DNA from: Deltaproteobacteria bacterium
GTDB taxonomy: Bacteria > Myxococcota_A > UBA9160 > SMWR01
NCBI GenBank assembly: GCA_019313605.1
Contig: JAFDAW010000216.1
Coordinates: 1-5,080 of the forward strand
Direction of reading: 5' to 3'
Length of the DNA: 5,080 bases
Of this stretch, positions 1 through 5,080 are shown piece after piece. The notes beneath the pieces were generated by a model. The model was not told the DNA's origin. It ran no database searches and saw only the letters and a program-made list of their open reading frames with translations. Position 1 is the first letter of the stretch. Each line of letters opens with the position of its first letter. A program made the position numbers and the translations under genes.

Positions 1-345
1 GTGCTGCGCATACTCCGCGGCATCGAGGTGAACGACGATACCCTCTCGGTCGAGCTGATCGAGGAAGTCGTCAAAGGCCCCGGGCACTTCCTCGGCAGCG
101 AGCAGACGCTGGGTCTGATGGATAGCGAGTACATCTACCCCGAACTCGGAGACCGGCTCCAGTCGTCGCTCTGGGAAGAACTCGGCTCGAAGGACATCCG
201 AGAGCGCGCCAAAGCGAACGTCCAGCAGATCCTCGCCACCCACTACCCGAGCTACATCGACTCGGCCGTGGACGCCAAGATTCGAGATGCCTTCAACATC
301 GTTCTCGATCCTGACGCCATGAAGCCCGGAAACGGCCGCTGGTAG
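1..345 (+). CDS. MttB-superfamily (trimethylamine methyltransferase-like) corrinoid methyltransferase, C-terminal part
   Basis: The 114 visible codons are the C-terminal end of a protein whose start lies upstream of the window; the GTG at position 1 is only the window edge, not a start. The stretch GPGHFLGSEQTLGLMDSEYIYPELGDR-like (residues 27 onward of the fragment), followed by an alternating helical tail and a short PGNGRW end, is what I recognise from the C-terminus of MttB/COG5598 proteins (about 480-520 residues). Family members demethylate tertiary or quaternary amines such as trimethylamine, glycine betaine or proline betaine and methylate a Co(I) corrinoid protein in the cytoplasm. 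A corrinoid protein gene downstream (2662-3369) supports this role. The position equivalent to pyrrolysine in true trimethylamine MttB is mid-protein and outside the window, so the Pyl/non-Pyl distinction and the substrate cannot be decided. It ends in TAG at 343-345. Confidence 0.9.
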   Translation: MLRILRGIEVNDDTLSVELIEEVVKGPGHFLGSEQTLGLMDSEYIYPELGDRLQSSLWEELGSKDIRERAKANVQQILATHYPSYIDSAVDAKIRDAFNIVLDPDAMKPGNGRW

Positions 346-365
346 AGGGCATCCGCTCGAGCCAG

Positions 366-510
366 TTGGTTGTGTCCCGAAGATTGTGCTCGCTGTGAAG
401 ATTGCGCTGTCACGGCAGCTACTTCCGCCCACGCTACGGCACCCATTTGCCAAGGCCCCGATCCCACAGGGGTTTGATCGCGATCAGCACAATCTTTGGG
501 ACACAACCGA
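366..510. repeat. MITE-like inverted-repeat element, about 145 bp, non-coding
   Basis: Two 23-bp arms, 368-390 and 486-508, are reverse complements with a single mismatch; both ends read GGTTGTGTCCC going inward, and one further pair matches at 366/510. The arms enclose 95 bp with no convincing gene. Inside the left end, the 12-mer at 379-390 (GAAGATTGTGCT) recurs in direct orientation 18 bp further in at 397-408 with one change, so the inner part of the arm exists three times (two direct, one inverted). This is the layout of terminal and subterminal transposase-binding sites. No transposase gene and no clean target-site duplication are visible. It could be a non-autonomous element, the fused ends of a decayed insertion sequence, or a long hairpin in the mRNA trailer of the upstream methyltransferase gene. 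I could not assign an IS family. Confidence 0.55.
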
Positions 511-563
511 TTTCGAGCTGAAACTCGCGCTAAAGGTCGATTGGCGCTCATTCGATGAGAATC

Positions 564-595
564 TGAATGAATCGTCAATACTGACGATTCATTCA
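564..595. promoter_or_regulatory. Perfect palindrome, probable TetR-type operator
   Basis: TGAATGAATCGTCA (564-577) and its exact reverse complement TGACGATTCATTCA (582-595) are separated by 4 bp (ATAC). The AT-rich 32-bp site stands out in a GC-rich region, ends 46 bp before the start of the TetR-Rieske gene, and overlaps the best candidate -35 box. TetR-family repressors usually bind such palindromes next to their own gene, so negative autoregulation by the TetR domain encoded at 642 is the natural reading. A terminator is less likely because the stem is AT-rich and no U-tract follows. Confidence 0.65.
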
Positions 596-609
596 AAATA
601 AGGTACTCT
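581..609 (+). promoter_or_regulatory. Candidate sigma70-type promoter for the TetR-Rieske gene
   Basis: CTGACG (581-586, four of six matches to TTGACA) and TACTCT (604-609, three of six matches to TATAAT) are spaced by 17 bp. The -35 hexamer lies within the right part of the palindrome at 564-595, so a bound repressor would block RNA polymerase. The match to consensus is modest and the organism's sigma-factor preferences are unknown. Positional agreement with the operator and the downstream start codon is the main support. Confidence 0.4.
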
Positions 610-641
610 GCGCACCGGGCAGGTGAAGCAGGAGCAGCGGG

Positions 642-2495
642 ATGACTTCCGCAAGTCGCGCCGAATCTACAGAGTTGGTCAAGGAGCCGCGCGACGCGCG
701 GCGCCGAAGAGAGCTCATCGAAGCGACGATCACCTCGATCGCACGCTACGGCCTCTCTGGCACGACGGTCGCGAAGGTCGCGAAGCTCGCCGGGCTCTCG
801 ACCGGAATCGTCAACTTCTACTTCCACTCCAAGCAGGCACTGCTGTTCGCGACGCTCGAGCACGTCGATCGCGAATTCGAACTTCGCCAACAAGAAGCGC
901 TCGAGCGCGCGGGCGAAGACCCCGTTCAACTGCTCGAAGCGATGATCGAAGTCGACTTCGACCCCGAGGTTCGCGACCCCTCCCGGATTGCGGTGTGGGC
1001 TGCGTTCTGGGGAGAGTCCAGCGGACGCGACGATTACATGCGCGTGTGTGGCGCCCGAGGTACCGCGATGGAGCAGCGGGTCGTCAAGCTATTCGAAAAG
1101 ATCGCGAGCGACGGCAACTACCCGCATCTCGACCATGCCGCACTTGGACGCGCCTTCTATCACCTGCTCTCCTCGCTCCCCGACAACATGCTTCAGGACG
1201 ATCCCGCGTTCGACTTCGAGAGTGCGAAGGCGACACTGCGCGGTTTTCTCGCGAGCATCTTCCCGGTCGAGTTCTCCGCATTTGGCCCACACACGAGCGT
1301 GCTCAACGCCTACCCGCCGACTGAAACCGATCCGAAGCCCGAGTCCAAGACCCTCCCGCCCTGGGTCTACCTCGACCCTGAGTTCTACGAACTCGAAACC
1401 GAGTACATCTTCCGACGGCACTGGCTGCTCGCGGGCCATATCAGCCAGGCACCCAACCCCGGCGATTACCTGACGCTCGACGTCGCCGGAGAGCGCGCGC
1501 TGGTCATTCGAGATGCCGATGGCAAACTCCGCGCATTCCACAATGTGTGTCGACACCGCGCATCGCGGGTGGTGACCGGCGAAGCTGGTAGCTGTAGCGG
1601 AGCCCTCGCTTGCCCCTACCACGGTTGGACGTACGGCTACGACGGCAAGCTGCAGTCGCTCCCGAGCGACCAGGGCTTCGACCACCTCGATAAATCGCAG
1701 CTGAGCCTTCCAGAAGTCGAGATCGAAGAATGGATGGGTTTCGTGTTCGTACGCTTCGGAGGCAACGGGCCCAACGTAGCCGCGACCCTGGAGCCACTCG
1801 CGGAAGTCGCGACGCATTTTCGGTTCGACGAGATGAAACCCTGGGGGGCGCGCGTTTCGCAGAGCTGCGATTTCAACTGGAAGATGTTCTCTGAAGACGA
1901 ATCCGAGGGTTACTACATCCCGAAGGGGCTCTCGGCGATGGGTCGTCTGTTCGGCGACAGCCCAACCCACAGCGAACCGCCCACAGCGGGCTCGCAACCT
2001 TTCGCCGTGCTTCAGCAGGAAGAGTCGCCCGTCTGGTGCGAGCGCGCCTATCAGCGCCTGCTCCCGAAAGTCGAGCACCTGGGCGAAGCCTATCAGCGGG
2101 CCTGGACCTACTACGGGATCTTTCCGACGACGGTCTTCCTGCTGACGCCCGACCTCGTGGGCGCGTATCAGGTGCTGCCCGATGGACCCGAGCGCTGTAC
2201 GATCCAGCGCTTCGCGGTGGCAATCGAGGACGACCGACGCGAGATGCGCGCAGCGCGCTATCTGAATCGGCGAATCGGCCGCAACATCATCAAGGAAGAC
2301 CTCGAATTCTGCACCTGGACGGACGCGGGCGTTCGCTCGAGCAGCTACCAGGGCGGCGTACTCTCGGGTCAGGAGTCCGGTGTGTGGAGATTCCACGAGC
2401 ATATTCGCCAGCTCATTCCGGTAGCTGGACAGCAGGACCCGCCCCCGGCCGGGCGTGTCGCTGCAGTGAACGACAAGGTGCGACGCGATGGCTGA
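642..2495 (+). CDS. TetR/BetI-type repressor fused to a Rieske oxygenase alpha subunit; iron-ligand histidines replaced
   Basis: This is one 617-residue frame. Residues about 20-68 form a TetR DNA-binding domain (helix-turn-helix around 42-61, with TTVAKVAKLAGLSTGIVNFYF and then HSKQALL), closest in style to BetI. Residues about 75-210 look like the BetI-type C-terminal ligand/dimer domain. A Pro-rich linker (about 212-238) leads into a full Rieske alpha subunit resembling the choline monooxygenase/GbcA group. Its Rieske centre is C303-x-H305 and C324-x2-H327 (18 residues between, slightly above the usual 15-17). In the catalytic domain the family pattern NWK...ENxxECYHCxxxHP aligns with NWKMFSEDESEGYYIPKGLS (412-431): both His iron ligands become Y425 and L430. 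The bridging acid (E422) and the C-terminal acidic ligand region (E552-D553, LEFC) remain. The start is set by AGGAG at 630-634, 7 nt before ATG. There is no in-frame ATG between M183 and M365, so the oxygenase half cannot start separately. It may be a sensor-regulator rather than an active enzyme (inference). Confidence 0.92.
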   Translation: MTSASRAESTELVKEPRDARRRRELIEATITSIARYGLSGTTVAKVAKLAGLSTGIVNFYFHSKQALLFATLEHVDREFELRQQEALERAGEDPVQLLEAMIEVDFDPEVRDPSRIAVWAAFWGESSGRDDYMRVCGARGTAMEQRVVKLFEKIASDGNYPHLDHAALGRAFYHLLSSLPDNMLQDDPAFDFESAKATLRGFLASIFPVEFSAFGPHTSVLNAYPPTETDPKPESKTLPPWVYLDPEFYELETEYIFRRHWLLAGHISQAPNPGDYLTLDVAGERALVIRDADGKLRAFHNVCRHRASRVVTGEAGSCSGALACPYHGWTYGYDGKLQSLPSDQGFDHLDKSQLSLPEVEIEEWMGFVFVRFGGNGPNVAATLEPLAEVATHFRFDEMKPWGARVSQSCDFNWKMFSEDESEGYYIPKGLSAMGRLFGDSPTHSEPPTAGSQPFAVLQQEESPVWCERAYQRLLPKVEHLGEAYQRAWTYYGIFPTTVFLLTPDLVGAYQVLPDGPERCTIQRFAVAIEDDRREMRAARYLNRRIGRNIIKEDLEFCTWTDAGVRSSSYQGGVLSGQESGVWRFHEHIRQLIPVAGQQDPPPAGRVAAVNDKVRRDG

Positions 2496-2650
2496 TCGAA
2501 ATTGCATCGCTGTGATTGCGGCGCCGGCCAGGCTCGGCACCCCTATCTACAAATGCCAACCATCCGGCATTCGTCGGCGGCCAGGAAGTCCGCCGGTGGG
2601 TACTGGAGCCTCTGAATAGCCGACGGCTGGAAGCCTGAAGCACAGCAGTC
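2496..2650 (+). promoter_or_regulatory. Structured intergenic leader before the corrinoid protein gene
   Basis: This interval carries no recognisable gene but several hairpins in series: GCCG/CGGC at 2523-2526 with 2535-2538; a perfect 6-bp stem AATGCC/GGCATT at 2552-2557 with 2566-2571; and a 7-bp stem at 2574-2580 with 2590-2596 (six Watson-Crick pairs plus one wobble). Then GGCT at 2625-2628 can pair with AGCC on either side (2618-2621 or 2632-2635). An alternative pairing of 2559-2568 with 2592-2601 (8 of 10) would disrupt the middle two stems. GGCCAGG occurs twice (2526-2532 and 2579-2585). I see no cobalamin riboswitch core or other known riboswitch class. It may be a 5' leader, a processing region or chance structure in GC-rich DNA. 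Confidence 0.3.
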
Positions 2651-2655
2651 AGGAG
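2651..2655 (+). promoter_or_regulatory. Ribosome binding site that fixes the corrinoid protein start
   Basis: AGGAG directly abuts an in-frame ATG at 2656 (no spacing) but lies 6 nt before the second in-frame ATG at 2662. The second spacing is workable and the first is not, so initiation at 2662 is preferred and shortens the protein by two residues. Confidence 0.7.
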
Positions 2656-2661
2656 ATGACC

Positions 2662-3369
2662 ATGTCCAACGAAGAGATCGAAAACGAAGAAGAGGTGGTG
2701 CTCGCGGATTTGCCGGACGACGAGCTCGTCAAGCAGATGCACGACGACATGTACGACGGGCTCGCCGAAGAAATCCTAGAGGGAACGAACATTCTCCTCG
2801 GACGCGGCTGGTCGGCGAGTCGCACCCTCGACGAGGCACTCGTCGCCGGAATGACGATCGTCGGCATCGACTTTCGCGACGGCATCTTGTTCGTGCCGGA
2901 AGTGCTGTTGGCCGCCAACGCGATGAAGGCCGGCATGACCATTCTCCGCCCCCTGCTCGCAGAGACGGGCGCGAAGCCCGTTGGCAAGGTGGTGATCGGC
3001 ACCGTGAAGGGCGACATCCACGACATCGGTAAGAATCTCGTCGGGATGATGCTGGAAGGTGCCGGTTTCGAGGTGATAAACCTCGGGATCAACACCCCGG
3101 TCGAGGAGTACATGGCAGCCATCGAAGAGCACCAGCCGGACATTCTCGGAATGTCAGCCCTGCTGACCACCACGATGCCCTACATGAAGGTCGTGATCGA
3201 CACGCTGAAGAGCGAGGGGATCCGCGACAACTTCATCGTGATGGTGGGCGGCGCGCCTCTCAACGACGAGTTTGCGGAGGCGATTGGCGCTGACGCCTAC
3301 TGCCGCGACGCAGCCACTGCAGTGGAGACAGCGAAGAAGCTCGTGGGCCAACGAGCGCAGGCGGCGTAG
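2662..3369 (+). CDS. Corrinoid (B12-binding) methyl-carrier protein, MtgC/MtbC type
   Basis: This 235-residue cytoplasmic protein would carry the methyl group on cobalt between the substrate methyltransferase and the folate methyltransferase. After an acidic N-terminal segment (about 1-25), residues about 26-98 form the helical cap domain, including GILFVPEVLLAANAMKAG. Residues about 108-230 form the B12-binding Rossmann domain with its signature residues: D118-x-H120-x2-G123 (H120 is the lower cobalt ligand), S165-x-L, and the G196-G197 turn. Length and domain order are normal for the family; nothing is missing. It lies between the TetR-Rieske gene and DUF1638, 8 nt before the latter, and begins the tight part of the operon. 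The partner is probably the MttB-like enzyme ending at 345. The substrate is unknown. The acidic N-terminus is somewhat longer than in archaeal MtbC. Confidence 0.93.
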   Translation: MSNEEIENEEEVVLADLPDDELVKQMHDDMYDGLAEEILEGTNILLGRGWSASRTLDEALVAGMTIVGIDFRDGILFVPEVLLAANAMKAGMTILRPLLAETGAKPVGKVVIGTVKGDIHDIGKNLVGMMLEGAGFEVINLGINTPVEEYMAAIEEHQPDILGMSALLTTTMPYMKVVIDTLKSEGIRDNFIVMVGGAPLNDEFAEAIGADAYCRDAATAVETAKKLVGQRAQAA

Positions 3370-3377
3370 AACCTGGG

Positions 3378-4013
3378 ATGGGAGAAGTTGGAGGTCAGCG
3401 CAGATCGGTACTGCTGCTCGCTTGCGGCGCACTGTCTCGGGAATTGCTGGCTCTCAAACGACTCGGCGGTTGGGATTGCATCACGATCGAGTGCCTGCCC
3501 GCCCTGCTCCACAACACGCCCGAGAAAATCCCCGAAGCCGTGGGAGCAAAACTGGAGGAGGTCAAAGACAGCTACGACGAGGTCTTCGTCGCCTACGCAG
3601 ATTGTGGAACGGGCGGACGACTGGACACCGTGCTCGACAAGTACGGCGTCAAGCGGCTCCCCGGAGCTCACTGTTACGAGTTTTTCGCGGGTGCCGAGCG
3701 CTTTGCAGAAATCCACGAAGGGGAGATCGGAACCTTCTACTTGACGGACTTCATGGTCCGCCAATTCGATTCGATCGTGATCCACGGCCTCGGGCTCGAT
3801 CGTCACCCGGAGCTCCGATCCGTCTACTTCGAAAACTACCGGCGCGTCGTATACTTGGCCCAGACAGACGCCCCGGAACTCACCGCCAAGGCACGCAAGT
3901 GTGCGGAGAAACTCGGGCTAGACTTTGAAACCTGTTTCACCGGCTTGGACCCGATCAATCAGGCCCTGCCCATAGAATCGATTCGATCGGAAACGCTGGA
4001 GGATTCGCGTTGA
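3378..4013 (+). CDS. DUF1638 domain protein of the corrinoid methyltransferase cluster
   Basis: This 211-residue soluble protein is recognised as DUF1638 (PF07796-like) from LLLACGALSRE (12-22), LPALLHNTPEKIP (40-52), the Y73-ADCGTGG segment and GAHCYEFFAG (96-105). The biochemical role is not established. Genes of this family recur next to MttB-like and corrinoid proteins. Cysteines C16, C39, C76 and C99 and histidines H45 and H98 sit within the recognisable blocks; a metal or corrinoid/redox role is possible but is inference. There is no signal peptide or membrane segment. The ATG is only 8 nt after the corrinoid gene's stop with a weak Shine-Dalgarno, suggesting translational coupling. No alternative ATG, GTG or TTG occurs in frame before the conserved LLLACG block. 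Its 3' end overlaps the next gene by 4 nt. Confidence 0.88.
   Translation: MGEVGGQRRSVLLLACGALSRELLALKRLGGWDCITIECLPALLHNTPEKIPEAVGAKLEEVKDSYDEVFVAYADCGTGGRLDTVLDKYGVKRLPGAHCYEFFAGAERFAEIHEGEIGTFYLTDFMVRQFDSIVIHGLGLDRHPELRSVYFENYRRVVYLAQTDAPELTAKARKCAEKLGLDFETCFTGLDPINQALPIESIRSETLEDSR
3998..4002 (+). promoter_or_regulatory. Ribosome binding site supporting a TTG start
   Basis: GGAGG lies 7 nt before TTG at 4010-4012, inside the 3' end of the DUF1638 gene. The strong match and ideal spacing decide in favour of the rare TTG start and a TTGA stop-start overlap. Confidence 0.75.
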
Positions 4014-4348
4014 ACAAATTGATTACCGTTTATTGGCGCGACATTCCCGCCCAGGTCATCGCCAGGCAGGGGCGCAAGACCTCTTTCAAGAAGGAGCTAC
4101 ATCCGCGCTTCCAGCGCGCGATCGACCGCGCGGCGATGCGCGCGCGCAAAAAATCCGAAGACGCCTACCTTTCGGACTGGCGGCGTGAGAGTGAACCCTG
4201 TGGTGATGATCTGGAAAAAACCATGAACGAAACCGTCGCGCGCCTCGAGACCGAGTGGACGGTTGAACTCCTCGACACGGTGGCGCGCCGAGGGGGTGTT
4301 GTACCGACGGAAGAAACGAGCAAGACAACGCCGCAAAGCGGCGAATAA
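4010..4348 (+). CDS. Small conserved protein of the 'virulence factor' family (PF13769-like)
   Basis: This 112-residue protein has the N-terminal block ITVYWRDIPAQVIARQGR (5-22) followed by a basic helix with RFQRAIDRAAMRA (33-45) and the AYLSDWRRE segment, which I recognise from proteins annotated simply as 'virulence factor'. The name is historical and says nothing reliable about function. In clusters like this one it accompanies DUF1638 and the methyl-H4folate methyltransferase, so a role in C1 metabolism is more likely (inference). The core domain runs to about residue 90; the last 20 residues are hydrophilic and low-complexity. The TTG start is supported by GGAGG 7 nt upstream, and TTGA overlaps the DUF1638 stop, so the two genes are translationally coupled. 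No membrane segment or signal peptide is seen. It is charged throughout, basic in the first half and more acidic later. Confidence 0.82.
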   Translation: MNKLITVYWRDIPAQVIARQGRKTSFKKELHPRFQRAIDRAAMRARKKSEDAYLSDWRRESEPCGDDLEKTMNETVARLETEWTVELLDTVARRGGVVPTEETSKTTPQSGE

Positions 4349-4360
4349 AGGAACCCAGAA

Positions 4361-5080
4361 ATGCTTCCCCAGACTGTACTCAGTTCAGCGACCAAAGAAG
4401 TCGTAATCGGCCCGGACCACCCGTTCGCCGTGATCGGCGAACGCATCAACCCCACGGGACGCAAAGCGTTGGCCGCCGAGATGAAGGACGGCGACTTCTC
4501 TCGAGTCGAAGCAGACGCGCTGGCCCAGGTCGCGGCCGGAGCCACCATGCTCGACGTCAACGCGGGAATCCCGCTGGCCGACGAGCCCGCCATTCTCGCC
4601 AAGTCCATCGAGTTGGTGCAGTCGATCACCGACGTTCCGCTCGCGATCGACTCGTCGGTCGTCGCAGCTCTCGAAGCGGGACTTTCGGTCTACAAGGGCA
4701 AGGCTCTGCTCAATTCCGTCACCGGCGAAGAAGAGCGGCTCGAAGCCGTTCTGCCACTGGTCAAGAAATACAGCTGCGCGGTCGTCGCGATCTCGAACGA
4801 TGACACGGGAATCTCGCAGGATCTCGATGTGCGGTTCCAGGTTGCCAAGAAGATCGTCGAGCGCGCGGAAGACCATGGGATTCCGCGCTGCGACATCCTC
4901 GTCGACCCCCTCGCGATGCCGGTTGGTGCAATCGGAACTGCGGGCAGACAGGTTCTGCAGCTCGTGGCACGGCTGCGCGACGAACTCGGCGTCAACAGCA
5001 CCTGCGGCGCGTCCAACCTCAGCTTCGGCTTGCCGAACCGCAAGGACTTGAACACGACCTTCGTCGCCATGGCGGCCGGG
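4361..5080 (+). CDS. Pterin-binding methyl-H4folate:corrinoid methyltransferase (MtgA/AcsE/MetH-domain type), 5' part
   Basis: The frame stays open for 240 codons to the window edge; the family is about 260-340 residues, so the 3' end is missing. The visible part is a DHPS-like TIM-barrel: GERINPTGRK (26-35), GATMLDVNAGIP with D65 and N67, IDSS (96-99), GKALLNSVTGEEERL, AISNDD with N146 and D147, DPLAMPVGA starting at D182, and GASNLSFGLPNR with N219. These match the pterin-contacting loops of methyltetrahydrofolate methyltransferases. The expected reaction is transfer of the corrinoid-bound methyl group to tetrahydrofolate (or the reverse) in the cytoplasm. The position after IDSS is V100, where acetogen AcsE has an Asn (DSTN); I believe this is a subfamily trait. 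The start ATG has AAGGA (4348-4352) 8 nt upstream and lies 12 nt after the preceding stop, so it is in the same operon. Confidence 0.93.
   Translation, partial: MLPQTVLSSATKEVVIGPDHPFAVIGERINPTGRKALAAEMKDGDFSRVEADALAQVAAGATMLDVNAGIPLADEPAILAKSIELVQSITDVPLAIDSSVVAALEAGLSVYKGKALLNSVTGEEERLEAVLPLVKKYSCAVVAISNDDTGISQDLDVRFQVAKKIVERAEDHGIPRCDILVDPLAMPVGAIGTAGRQVLQLVARLRDELGVNSTCGASNLSFGLPNRKDLNTTFVAMAAG

Noticed and set aside
343..345. TAG at the end of the MttB-like gene as a pyrrolysine codon
   Set aside because: Pyrrolysine in MttB lies mid-protein; this TAG follows a normal family C-terminus, and read-through would run into the repeat element.
366..510. Integron attC site or CRISPR repeat
   Set aside because: The outer ends do not fit the RYYYAAC/GTTRRRY core sites of attC, there is no integrase, and there is no array of evenly spaced repeats.
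564..595. Rho-independent terminator of the mttB-like gene
   Set aside because: The stem is AT-rich, no U-run follows it, and it lies over 200 bp past the stop, right at a plausible promoter.
386..601. Plus-strand 71-codon frame inside and after the inverted-repeat element
   Set aside because: It starts within the left repeat arm, has no ribosome binding site, ends through the palindrome and has no recognisable content.
252..929. Minus-strand open frame of 225 codons across the intergenic region
   Set aside because: It runs antisense to the ends of two recognised genes and through the inverted repeat and the palindrome, with no family resemblance.
1299..1380. Separate start for an independent Rieske oxygenase gene in the linker
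   Set aside because: No in-frame ATG exists between residues 183 and 365, and no Shine-Dalgarno precedes the GTG codon in this stretch.
1089..2540. Long minus-strand open frame of 483 codons opposite the TetR-Rieske gene
   Set aside because: It is antisense to a gene with clear family motifs throughout, its product matches nothing I recognise, and long antisense frames are common in GC-rich coding DNA.
2496..2650. Cobalamin riboswitch before the corrinoid gene
   Set aside because: I could not find the B12-box core or the usual GCCACTG-type element; the hairpins seen do not match the known fold.

Overview
This is a GC-rich bacterial window. All real genes lie on the + strand, and the gene content is a corrinoid-dependent C1 (methyl-transfer) cluster of the type that uses MttB-superfamily methyltransferases on quaternary or tertiary amines. 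The taxon cannot be fixed from sequence alone. Close resemblance to clusters I know from proteobacteria (MttB-like, corrinoid protein, DUF1638, small 'virulence factor' protein, methyl-H4folate methyltransferase) and the codon bias suggest a high-GC proteobacterium or a related deep lineage.

Layout. 1-345 is the C-terminal end of an MttB-superfamily methyltransferase cut by the window edge. 346-641 is non-coding. It holds a MITE-like inverted-repeat element (about 366-510) and, just before the next gene, a perfect 14-bp palindrome (564-595) overlapping a plausible promoter. 642-2495 encodes the most unusual gene: a 617-residue single polypeptide with an N-terminal TetR/BetI-type repressor fused to a complete Rieske-type ring-hydroxylating oxygenase alpha subunit. 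The Rieske [2Fe-2S] ligands are intact, but both histidine ligands expected at the mononuclear iron site appear to be replaced (Tyr425, Leu430). 2496-2661 is an untranslated interval with several consecutive short hairpins. Then follow, tightly packed: a MtgC/MtbC-type corrinoid protein (2662-3369), a DUF1638 protein (3378-4013), a small PF13769-like protein with a TTG start overlapping the previous stop (4010-4348), and the first 240 codons of a pterin-binding methyl-H4folate:corrinoid methyltransferase (4361 to the window end).

How they fit. By analogy with characterised systems, the MttB-like enzyme would move a methyl group from a methylated amine to the corrinoid protein, and the MtgA-like enzyme would pass it from the corrinoid to tetrahydrofolate. 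DUF1638 and the small protein are recurrent partners of unknown role. The TetR-Rieske fusion sits where a BetI-like substrate-sensing regulator would be expected. Its own upstream palindrome and its damaged catalytic site lead me to propose that the oxygenase fold has been recruited as a ligand- and/or redox-sensing domain controlling this methyl-transfer operon. That proposal is inference; the fusion and the substitutions are read directly from the sequence.
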